Of a stretch of DNA of 64,000 nt, positions 55,850 to 64,000 are shown piece by piece (position 1 is the stretch's first letter; each line of letters begins with the position of its first letter). The translations under genes were made by a program, and so were the position numbers. The stretch spans positions 248,001-312,000 of the forward strand of contig MCGE01000009.1 in assembly GCA_002105175.1 (NCBI GenBank), read 5' to 3'. The notes under the pieces are model-generated. The model was not told the origin of the DNA. It did no database searches and worked only from the letters and a program-made list of their open reading frames with translations. The DNA comes from Absidia repens. Lineage: Eukaryota; Mucoromycota; Mucoromycetes; Mucorales; Cunninghamellaceae.

Positions 55850-56520
55850 CCGACCATGTGATTTTTTATTGTGATTTTTTATTTACTTCATTTTTTCCTC
55901 CCTTTTTCGTCCCCCTTTTTTTTTTTCTTCATCATTCAACTTCATTGAGGGTATGGTGACCTTAGGTTAGTGCCAGGTCTAGTTTAGACGCGTTTTTAGC
56001 TTAGGGATACCAAGATGCATGGGGAAACTCTTTCATTTTGGATTCAGGATTTGGAGCCACCATTAGTTGGCTTTTTGGGACCTCCGCTAGGTTAACCTAG
56101 TTTTAGTTTGCCCATAGTTTGAGTATTTATTTGAATAAAATATGTCTTTTTTTTACTTCCTTCAATGAAAAATGTCCCATTGGTCTCTCTCATGACCTGT
56201 GTAGAAGATTCCTGTTTTTTTACTGCCGTCACCCCTTTTTGATTAGTGCTGATTATTGCCTTGCTTCAATAAAAGATGTCCCTTTCATCTTTCCCATGAC
56301 TTGTACAGTATATTGGCTCCATGTTAAAGTCGTCCCTTTAGAGTAGTGTTGACCATTTTTTAGATCTTCCAATAGTCTCCCTCATCCTACCGCCATTAGA
56401 TTCCTTGTTACAATGAATCCCACGTTCTTAGTCTAGTATTTACTGTAGTCATTCAAATAAAGCATGTCCTTTTATTAAACATCCATTCCATGACCCATTG
56501 TATAGTTATTGTAACTCTTT
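55850..56520 (+). repeat. dispersed repeat family, copy R10 (three modules)
   Basis: The most complete multi-module copy. Module 1: CCGACCATGTGATTTTTTAT end, AGCTTAGGGATACCAAGATG, GAATAAAATATGTCT at about 56132. Module 2: ends TCAATAAAAGATGTCC at about 56266. Module 3 (TAGAGTAGTGTTGACC at 56339): ends CAAATAAAGCATGTCC at about 56455, then CCATGACCCATTGTATAGTT. Confidence 0.85.
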
Positions 56521-56968
56521 TATGAATATCCTATGAAACATCTGCTTTACCACCTTACAATTATGACCACTCCCCCCCCTGTTCTAGGTCACTTAATATG
56601 AAGCTTGACTCTATTTCCACATATTAATCAATCTACACCGTGCCACCAATATCGCTTCCCTTATTAATTATTATAGTTTCTATATAATGAATGACGCACA
56701 CTCACAAATGAAAACCAGTTAGGCCTAAAGTACGAAATGGGGAGAGCTCTGTTCCCTTTCCACCAAAAACTATACTTCAATACTATCCCCGTTTTCACTC
56801 AGCATATCTTATTTGGAACTGTGCGTAGTTTTTTATTTTTATTATTTTTTAATTAGGAGTATAAAGTGATATTGTTCCATGCCTTACCCTCTTTTTTTTT
56901 TTTCTTCAATTCCTTTGATCATATAAATTCTTAATTTATTTAATATGTTGTATATGTCTAAGAGAGGG
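56521..56968. other. intergenic, 3' side of tetraspanin gene
   Basis: No gene recognised. C8-run at about 56572. Confidence 0.4.
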
Positions 56969-57904
56969 TTATATTTCAATGATTTTTGACGTTGGTAAAA
57001 ATTCGAAATCATCTGTATTATCATCATTCCTCTGGGATTGGCCATATTGTGAATAGATTACGTAGCATACCAGTCCACAGACTACCTAAATCGAATATAA
57101 TCTATTTATCATAATCATGCTCTATAATTTTATTTTATTTTATTTTACCTGGACACATTTGATTAACAAGAGAAGAATCGCCCATTGATAAATCATATCA
57201 CCAAATTGATTTACGACAAGCGAATGACACCCTTGTAAGAGGACCATCGTGTTGTTATTTGAGGAGTGAAGAGATCGGTCTTCTGAGTGATAAAATCCAC
57301 TACATTTCCATCGATCTTCCATCTGTTCTAGTGTACGTGGGTCTTGTTCGTAAGCCATTTGCCATGCCCTTGATAATTGTTCCTTTAAAAAACTTTCTCT
57401 GTCAATGATTGACCATATGTTTTGAATCAATTGAACGGTAGAAAATCCTAAAAGAAGTAGAAAACACTAAAAAAAAAAAAAAAAAAAAGAAAGGTATAGT
57501 TGAGTTGTTGGGGGCGTTTCTTCCATCTTAATAGAGTGATGACCTTCTCTCACTTTTATGAAAATATCGGCTCGGAAGTCCAGTACCATGACCACATATA
57601 TAATGATCATTACACAGTGAGTCCAATCCGTTTGAAATATCACTTTGGGGGAAATCCCGATCCCATCAACGGAACCTGCTGGACGACTCGATTTGAAAAA
57701 GATGGATAATAATGTCGGTGAAGGAATCGATTGACAATAGAAGCCCCAATATCCCAACAACACTATCCCCTATGGTGTAGAAGTGTTGGTTTCTTTTTTT
57801 AAAAAAAGACAGGAAACCCGATCTCTCAGTCGACTTACAATAACACAAGAGACCAGAGTAATAATTTTTAATTTCAAAAGTCCACTTTTTTCATCCATTG
57901 ACAT
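56969..57904 (-). CDS. tetraspanin-like membrane protein
   Basis: complement(join(56969..57085,57149..57447,57544..57769,57839..57904)), 235 aa. Seen: TM1 (LKLKIITLVSCVIGIVLLGY), central hydrophobic DWTHCVMIIIYVVMVLDF, a large loop with WKCSGFYHSED and GCHSLVVNQFGD, and a final helix YQWAILLLLIKCVQVVCGLV plus a short acidic tail. Known: tetraspanins organise membrane microdomains; fungal Pls1-type members act in host penetration and septation. Odd: the usual CCG of the large loop is KCSG, and TM2 and TM3 are not cleanly separable, so this is a divergent member or a partial model. Exon 2 donor (GAA G|GTCATC) is the least certain site. Confidence 0.7.
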
Positions 57905-58260
57905 CGCTATACTTTATGGTAGAATTGAACACAAGGTATGATAAATAAAAAGAAAAAGGGTATATATCAAAAAAAAAGTATGGCAAAATATACCGACTGG
58001 TTGTTAAATTGGGAGGAATGTTTAAATCAAAGGGACCACATATATACGAATTGATATATAAAAGACCCCTAATACCAACAGACAAATAATGCAAATTTAA
58101 CAATATCATCAAGAGAGATATTTTTATTTTTCATCATAAAGTAAAAGCGTCTAATGTAAACCATACTATTACAAACAAAAAAATAGCTACTCAAAAACAA
58201 AACTACATATACTAACTATCACTGCACTATCATCCATCTAAAATCAGAGAAACCAACTGT
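57905..58260. other. intergenic between tetraspanin start and COX VIa stop
   Basis: AT-rich, no ORF. AATAAA-like strings on the minus strand serve presumably the COX VIa transcript; the left part is the presumed tetraspanin promoter. Confidence 0.4.
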
Positions 58261-58849
58261 TTATTCTTCGCTGGCAGACAAGTTGACGGAAGGGTTGAAA
58301 AACAAAGATTCGTTGCCCCAGAAGAATTCCTATAGTAGATAAAACACGGGCATTAGTACCTGATTATCAGTATCATACAAAATCTATTTACTGTTCTTGT
58401 TCCTTACCCTAGCACGGTAGTTGATGTATTCGTATTTGACCCATTCCTTAGGGTGGTGCAATTGGTGTTCGTGGTGCTTTTCGTACAAGTTGTAGGCATT
58501 CAAGCTAGCAGCAGCAAGGCTATCATTCCCCCCAAGAAAAATATAACGGTGAATAGTTCAGTTCATATTCCCAATTAAGCCCCTACCCTTCTTCTCTCAA
58601 TAATTTCATCACTTACGCAGGAATACACACAAAGATAGAGATCTTCTTCCAGGTATCAGCAGACTCTATCATGAAAGCAATAGGTTAGATTCATGGTTTG
58701 TTTTTCGTTTTTTGTTTTTCTTGACATTTACTAGCAGCATGAGCACGGATGGCTTCTTGTTCAGCAGCAGAAGCAGTGGAGGAGAATCGAATGCCGGTAC
58801 GCTTGACGGATTGAAGTACTTGGTTGTTAAAGAGAACGCGAGAGGCCAT
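58261..58849 (-). CDS. COX13: cytochrome c oxidase subunit VIa (Cox13)
   Basis: complement(join(58261..58329,58408..58519,58617..58665,58732..58849)), 115 aa. Seen: a presequence-like N-terminus (MASRVLFNNQVLQSVKRTGI), TWKKISIFVCIPALAAASLN as the single membrane helix, and the family signature HPKEWVKYEYINYRAREFFW followed by GNESLFFNP. Known: subunit VIa is a nuclear-encoded regulatory subunit of respiratory complex IV in the inner mitochondrial membrane. Length matches (about 110-130 aa). All four exons are in frame. The upstream 200 bp contain an AGACGTCA box (about 58956), a possible CRE/ATF-type site, though that is only a sequence resemblance. Confidence 0.94.
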
Positions 58850-59654
58850 GGTTGAAAAAAGATAAAGTAGATGAACGGGAGGAAAATAAAAACAAAAGAA
58901 AACATTTTTTCCCTGCCCTTTTTCATTTTCCCCTGTCGGAGTTTTCCCGCCCAAAAGACGTCAGCGATTTAGGCATTTGGTTTTTGGAACTGCCCTTAAA
59001 ACCACTGAAGTGTTTAATATCTACAAAAGACATCACTTTTTTTGCTTTATTATTCACATTTTTTTTTTTTAAAAAAAAGATGTGCTTGCTGTAAGAGGAG
59101 AGGCTTTTGAAGTGTGGTTCCGGTAGTATTAGTCTCTCCAGCTGTTTTGCACCTTAGTAGACGACAAATTGGGCACAGTACTCAAGACAATCAAACAAAA
59201 GAGAAAGAGATATACAGTATGTCCAATATAGAGGGACTACGCTGACATTATGAGATTGGAATTGATATAACTGGTAGAACAGGGAAAGTGTCTTCTTCAT
59301 ATCAATCGACATAGTGCAGCCAATTAGTCGCTGGGGAAAGGTAATGGCTTCTAGCCTCAGATAACCCTTTCAGAGCCTTAGTTTGCATAATGGAGTGACC
59401 ATTTAAAGCAGATGGAAAATGGTCTATAGCATAGTCACTGTAGAGATTATGGTCATCAATATAATTTGTCAAATAGGAATAAAGTCACGTTTGACGGTGA
59501 GTAGCTTAGGATTGTCGATCAGTCGCTGGGGCTCTGAGGGGAAAATCATCATAGCGGGTGGACTAGAAAACGGGCGAATGGCAGACCATACACAAAATAG
59601 CCGGAATAATACCCCTCCCCTTCATTATATAATGAGTAGAGAATGAATAATAGA
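58850..59654. other. intergenic; one unconvincing 75-codon ORF
   Basis: A plus-strand ATG frame at 59419-59646 (LTVSSLGLSISRWGSEGKII) is compositionally protein-like but isolated and unassigned. AGTCGCTGGGG occurs at 59325 and 59521, hinting at a small diverged duplication. Confidence 0.35.
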
Positions 59655-60272
59655 AAAGTATATTTTACTTGAAGGAATATGGTTGATACTAAACTAAGAG
59701 CGTGATATTCATTGTAACAAGTCGTCTAATGGTGGGGGAAATGAGAGAGAATGTTATGAATTCTGAAGGATGGTCACCTAAAATACGACTGTAAAATAGG
59801 ATACAATATACTATGCAGTACAAGAGCTGATAATAAATAAAGAGCTATATTTTATTGAAACACAACAATGGTCGGCACTAATCAAAAGGGATGAAGGTTT
59901 TATTTCACAAGACATGAGAAAGCTAATGGAACATTATTCTTTAATGTAAAAAACAGAGATATGTTTTATTCAAATGTAAATATAAACTATGGACAAACTA
60001 ATACTAAACTAAGCAAATGAAAGCTTCAACGAACCAACTAATGATGGTCCAAAATCCTGAATCCAAAATGAAAGGGTTTCCCCATGCATCTTGTAATCCC
60101 TGAGCTAAAAACGCTTCTAAACTAATCCTGCTACTAATCTAAGTCCACCATGAACCCATAAGGGCACAATGTTGAAGAAAAAAAGAAGCAAAAAAGAAAT
60201 GAAAGGGGGAGAGAGCGAAAAAATAAAAATTGGGAGAAAAAAAATTCCACGTGGGCGGCATTTGAAACATTT
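59655..60272 (-). repeat. dispersed repeat family, copy R11 (multi-module)
   Basis: Reverse copy. Intact 5' end TCCACGTGGGCGGCATTTGA at about 60246-60265, core GGGTTTCCCCATGCATCTTG at about 60074, GATATGTTTTATTCAAATG at 59959, then a second module ending (reverse) ATATTTTATTGAAACACAAC at about 59849, and a third weaker piece at 59660. Confidence 0.8.
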
Positions 60273-60420
60273 ATCTGGTCTTGTGTGTGATTCTTTCTTC
60301 GTTAATGACTATGGTAGATACAAAAAAGGAAACCCGTTGTCTTTTTTATAACCATCAACACCATACAACATAATTAGCATATTAGTTCCATTCTATTTCA
60401 ACAACTACCATAATTAAACA

Positions 60421-60681
60421 ATGCTGATATGGTGGCTCCCTGTCCGCTTCGAGCCAAGTCCACCATATAACATGGGCAGTACCGTGGTTCTCTCTTTTCT
60501 TATGATGTTGGCTTCTAGTATTCAATTGTGGCTCACTCCTATAATGACAGCAATTGGCTATATCATATATCTCTTTTTTTTAAAGGGGATGTTGAATGAA
60601 AAATTGCAAAACCACAATATTTTAGGGGAAAGAGGTAAAAAGCACAGCACACAGAATTCCGACGCTAGTAATGATAGATGA
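60421..60681 (+). CDS. small hypothetical membrane protein
   Basis: Single ORF, 86 aa, ATG start. Seen: MLIWWLPVRFEPSPPYNMGS, then one long or two short hydrophobic helices (TVVLSFLMMLASSIQLWLTP, AIGYIIYLFFLKGM), and a hydrophilic Asn/Lys-rich tail. No family recognised. It starts about 150 bp after repeat R11 and ends convergent with the SAM carrier gene, 208 bp away. Base composition and amino-acid balance are coding-like, but it could also be a fragment of a decayed gene. Confidence 0.4.
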   Translation: MLIWWLPVRFEPSPPYNMGSTVVLSFLMMLASSIQLWLTPIMTAIGYIIYLFFLKGMLNEKLQNHNILGERGKKHSTQNSDASNDR

Positions 60682-60889
60682 CAAAAAGACATACAATGAC
60701 AAATTCAGATAATAAATAGCTTTTTCTTTTATTGGAGGATGATATACAATTGTATATTGAATAAAAAAGAGGGAGGAGGAATGATAATACAAGGGTGAAG
60801 GGTAAGGGACGACTATATAAAGTAGTAACAAAGTAATAAAACGATAAATACAAAAAATAATTATAAATGAAATGAATAATAGTCTATAT

Positions 60890-62095
60890 CTAATGTCGAT
60901 CATCTTCTAAGAGACGAAGTTGGGTACAAGTCTTGAGAGCTTTTTCATATACACCCAAGAAAATGCTTCCACCAATCGAGATCCACATCACTCTAGGTCC
61001 TAGTCCAGATAATAAAGCGCGGGGTCCTTCTTCGGCAGCAATCCGTTTCATGGTTGATAAAATCCCAGTATACTGTTTCGTACTTTGATTCTACAATTTG
61101 ATTTATACCGAAAAAACAAAATAAAATTGGGTGGTGATTAATTCCATCCTGTTTCTCTCTCTCTCTCTTTTTTTCCCTTTTACCTTGCTCGATAACATGA
61201 TTCTTGTTTTGCAGACATCTAATGGAGTAGTGATAGCAGCCGCAATACCACCAGCCAAAGAACCACAAAGAGCTGCCTGGTAAGGTTCAGCGGGACGACC
61301 ATAATGGCTGGCATACACCCGCTTGAAGTACTCGTATAAAGGAAATTGAATGCAAGTAAAGGGGATTTCACGTGCCACTGTAGATAAGAAGCCTCGATAA
61401 AGTCCAAGAATCCCTTCGGTCCGAATCACATTGGAAACCGCCGACGACGCCGTGTTGAATTGTTTGGTTTGCATTCTTTGTTTGACGACTTCAGTAGGTA
61501 CACGTACACTACACGCAGTCTAACCGTACAAACGTAACCATCAATAACCACAGATTTCATAAATTGTATCTATTTAGATATACACTTACCACTTCACCAC
61601 ACGAGGCCGCTACCATATGTATAAGTGGGGTATAGGCAGGATCGATCGAAGTGCCCAATACGTGCTTCGTAGCTTCATAAGTCACAAAAAAGAGGGACGC
61701 TAGAAAAGAAAAAAATACAAGGAGTTAGTCAGTGAAGCCTTATGTAACTATTAGCTTACCACTTGGAGCACTTCCAATGACAGCTGCGAGTAAACCAGAG
61801 TATACACCACGCAAACCGCCAGAGGCCATGAATCCAGCTTGAGATTGAAGCCGTGTTTTTATGGTATCTGTAAAGGGGGCCAGATAAAAAATAATTATAC
61901 CATAATGTTAGTCAATGATGATTGAATGAATAATATCTATCACATTGTTTTTTTGTTTTGTTTTGTTTTACCTAAAGGAAACAAGGCAGTGTCGACAGCG
62001 GTACCAGCCATCCCACCAGCCAGTAACGCTTGCTTCAAATTGCGTTGGCCTTGTTGATGGATTTCCATGGTCTCTACTTCGGTACTGTTATTCAT
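60890..62095 (-). CDS. PET8: mitochondrial S-adenosylmethionine carrier (Pet8-like)
   Basis: complement(join(60890..61090,61184..61519,61590..61699,61760..61867,61972..62095)), 292 aa. Seen: three mitochondrial-carrier repeats with PLDTIKTRLQ (P40), PTEVVKQRMQ and PLDVCKTRIM; features diagnostic of the SAM carrier include FMASGGLRGVYSGL, VARE IPFTCIQFPLYEYFKR and GPRVMWISIGGSIFLGVYE. Known: Pet8/SAMC imports S-adenosylmethionine into the matrix in exchange for S-adenosylhomocysteine, supplying methylation, biotin and lipoate synthesis. Length and repeat count are normal. All four introns in frame. Start is the first ATG (MNNSTEVETME). A CCAAT-type box (GATTGGTT, about 62231) lies about 135 bp upstream of the start. 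Confidence 0.94.
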
Positions 62096-62902
62096 ATTGT
62101 GGCTATTCTTTACACTATAGTGGTCTATTCGGTGTAATCGTCAAGATTGAGAGCGTTCCCAAAAAAAAAGTAGATTAAGGAAAAGGGTAACTTTTTTTTT
62201 TTGACTCGTCCCTCGTCAGTTTTACACGGTGATTGGTTTAAAAGTCCGATTTCGACCCTTCCCGAAGGCAAGCCACTCTACTTTTTAAAAAGGGTACACT
62301 TAAAGCAGTAAAAGAACCACAGCGTCTTCCTTGAATATAAACAACATCATAAGTATCATTACTGCCAACACATCTAGGGAACATAATAAAAATGCTGTTG
62401 GCAATTCATGAACTATCTTTTACTTTCTTTTACTGGTCAAGATCAGATCGGTTTCACACCTATCATTCTTTCTCCTAGGTACTAAATTCATGCGCCTTTT
62501 TTTTCGATCATTTCATTTGTTGTACCGGGGAAAGGGGTTCTGTGTGGCAAAACATTGTCAACTTCTTTTACCTTTAATACACCTGCTATTATGTTATGGT
62601 CATATGGTCTGGATTGTACAATGTTGGATACAGTTTAAAAATAGATAAAGACCGCGCTCATACCTATTTTTGAGTTCAACCCAAAGAAAAAAAATAAAAA
62701 AGACAAGAGGCTAGAAATATATGGATCAAAAACAACATTAAGAGAGAATAGCATATACAATGGAAATGAATCTTTTATTATATATAAAAAGTGTGTACTT
62801 GATGAGAGTAAAAAAAAAAAGTATAATAATAATAATGTGAGGGAAGGTGTATATAAATAAGAAGATAAGGGAAATGAAGATGGGAGAGGGGAGGTAACTA
62901 AA
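62096..62902. other. intergenic, promoter of SAM carrier and 3' flank of secreted gene
   Basis: No gene recognised; hydrophobic minus-strand frames here are 3'-flank read-through. The A/T tracts near 62810 and 62850 may serve 3'-end formation of the secreted-protein gene. Confidence 0.4.
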
Positions 62903-63940
62903 TTAAGGCCACCTGAGGATTTCGGTCTTGATTTGAGGATCCCAACCACCACAGTGAGAACTTTGGCTTGAAGAACCATCGCACAAATTTTCGACATCAG
63001 TGCTGACCCAGTTTGATAAGGAGTTGATAGCATTATTGACCAAACCGTTGGCATATTCCATCACATGTACATTGTCGGTCATGGAACCAGCGCCATATTT
63101 TGTCATTGAAGCGCGTACGGATCGTTTGATGTTTTCCACGAGACTGTGCACCAATAATCCATTGTCAAAAGTAGCATGTTCTTTCAATTGAGTTTTGATA
63201 CGGTCAACAATACGTTCTTTCACCTATACAATTATATAAAAAGAGTCAATTGTCGTTAGTAACTCAAATCCGGTTGGTGTGTATATCATGCGCGTTCTAG
63301 GCTACTAGCATACCATTTTCAAATGATGGCAGATGGAAGGAGGGTTACCACAAATATAATCCATTTTTTCACCTATAGGAAAAAAAGGAAAAAAAAGAAG
63401 GTCAGTAAACCATGACATGAATATATATAAATAGAATATGCCCTCTCCTCACTCCCAAGCCCCGCCGTGGCTGCAACAACAACGACGATGACAACAACAA
63501 CAACAACAACAAAACTTACATTCTAACAAAGTCCAAGATTCACCAGGAGGAGGCATTCTTCGGTCGACTCGTTTAGGGTTGTTGCAATCCCCTTTGAAAG
63601 GATCCTTTTCATTGAACATAACTTGGAAGATACCATTTTCCAAAGTAGCACCTTTCGCCCGATCGGTATAAGCATCCAAGGTTTCTTGAACAGCATTAAG
63701 CACAGCATCATGAATAGCTTTTTCAGGGACCACGGAAGTAATTTGTACAGGAGGTGTTGAAGATTGGAACAAGTTGGCCTTTAGATTGGAATGAAGCTGT
63801 ACAACGGTATCTTGCACCACAGGAGCGTAGTTGTCGGCAAAGGCTTTGGCAAGACCATGGCGACAAGGAGGTTCACATCCTGAAACCATCGTTGATGATG
63901 CCACCAAAGCAATCATGGCTAAAGTTGATTTTAGTAACAT
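62903..63940 (-). CDS. secreted protein, function unknown
   Basis: complement(join(62903..63223,63314..63372,63520..63940)), 266 aa. Seen: signal peptide MLLKSTLAMIALVASSTMVS followed by GCEPPCRHGLAKAFADNYAP; a helical body with Cys at conserved-looking spacing (CEPPC, GDCNNPKRVD, ECEKMDYICGNPPSICHHLK) and a C-terminal ENLCDGSSSQ...HCGGWDPQIK, suggesting several disulphides. No known enzymatic motif. It resembles a class of small to mid-size secreted proteins of early-diverging fungi whose role is not established; I could not name a family. Three exons, all frame-consistent, with a (CAA)n repeat in intron 1. Extracellular or vacuolar location is inferred from the signal peptide. Confidence 0.8.
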
Positions 63941-64000
63941 GATGTATAAAGTTGATGCAAAAAATAAAAATATGGATAAAAAAAAAAGGGAAGATGGGAA

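Noticed and set aside
63480..63515. CRISPR-like array at the (CAA)n stretch
   Set aside because: Simple trinucleotide repeat in an intron; no repeat-spacer structure, and the organism is eukaryotic.

Overview
This window looks like nuclear DNA of an early-diverging filamentous fungus, most likely Mucoromycota (Mucorales-like). The reasons are an AT-rich base composition, compact genes split by many short introns (about 43 to 270 nt, GT..AG, often with T-rich 3' ends), intergenic gaps of 0.2 to 4 kb, and gene content that is eukaryotic and fungal throughout (PMC1-type Ca2+-ATPase, GATA factor, Tom40, Utp6, Pet8-type carrier, tetraspanin, U2AF35). No bacterial operons, CRISPR arrays, rRNA or plasmid features were seen. 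All gene models were spliced by eye from reading frames and splice signals, so exon edges are predictions.

Layout. 0.1-3.6 kb: P-type Ca2+-ATPase (+). 6.8-7.4 kb: Nas2/PSMD9 proteasome chaperone (-), divergent from a GPI-type surface protein (+, 8.2-9.2 kb). 11.1-12.2 kb: phytanoyl-CoA-dioxygenase-like (-). 12.4-13.2 kb: ambiguous, perhaps decayed, coding sequence. 13.4-15.0 kb: membrane RING-H2 protein (-). 15.1-17.0 kb: UPF0324/YeiH-like transporter (-). 17.6-18.8 kb: GATA factor (+). 22.9-23.8 kb: CS-domain CacyBP/SIP-like protein (+). 24.7-26.8 kb: coiled-coil membrane protein (-). 29.6-31.7 kb: 3-hydroxyisobutyryl-CoA-hydrolase-like protein (+). 33.2-34.4 kb: Arg/Ser-rich protein (+). 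34.9-37.7 kb: Utp6 (-). 38.1-39.3 kb: TMEM19/DUF92 protein (-). 39.6-40.6 kb: U2AF1 (-). 41.6-42.7 kb: unknown gene (+). 44.2-45.4 kb: Tom40 (-), divergent from mitochondrial-type asparaginyl-tRNA synthetase (+, 45.7-47.3 kb). 48.1-49.1 kb: glutathione S-transferase-like (+). 50.7-51.3 kb: PPR-like hypothetical (+). 51.6-52.5 kb: FYVE-like protein (+). 55.2 kb: tRNA-Trp(CCA). 57.0-57.9 kb: tetraspanin (-). 58.3-58.8 kb: cytochrome c oxidase subunit VIa (-). 60.4 kb: small membrane ORF (+). 60.9-62.1 kb: S-adenosylmethionine carrier (-). 62.9-63.9 kb: secreted Cys-containing protein (-).

The most unusual feature is a family of dispersed non-coding repeats in the intergenic gaps: eleven copies or fragments plus a solo end. 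They share a core of about 300 bp, a CCGCCCACGTG-like 5' end, and one or more downstream modules that each end in an AATAAAATATGTC-like motif. Two copies form a large inverted pair around the Nas2 and GPI-protein genes, and another opposed pair flanks the tRNA. I know of no named family matching it; it may be a non-autonomous transposon (MITE/foldback-like) or a family of transcribed or termination elements.

Functionally the genes are mostly unlinked housekeeping genes. There is a loose mitochondrial theme (Tom40, AsnRS, COX VIa, Pet8, HIBCH-like) and an RNA-processing theme (U2AF1, Utp6, RS protein), but co-regulation is plausible only for the head-to-head Tom40/AsnRS pair.
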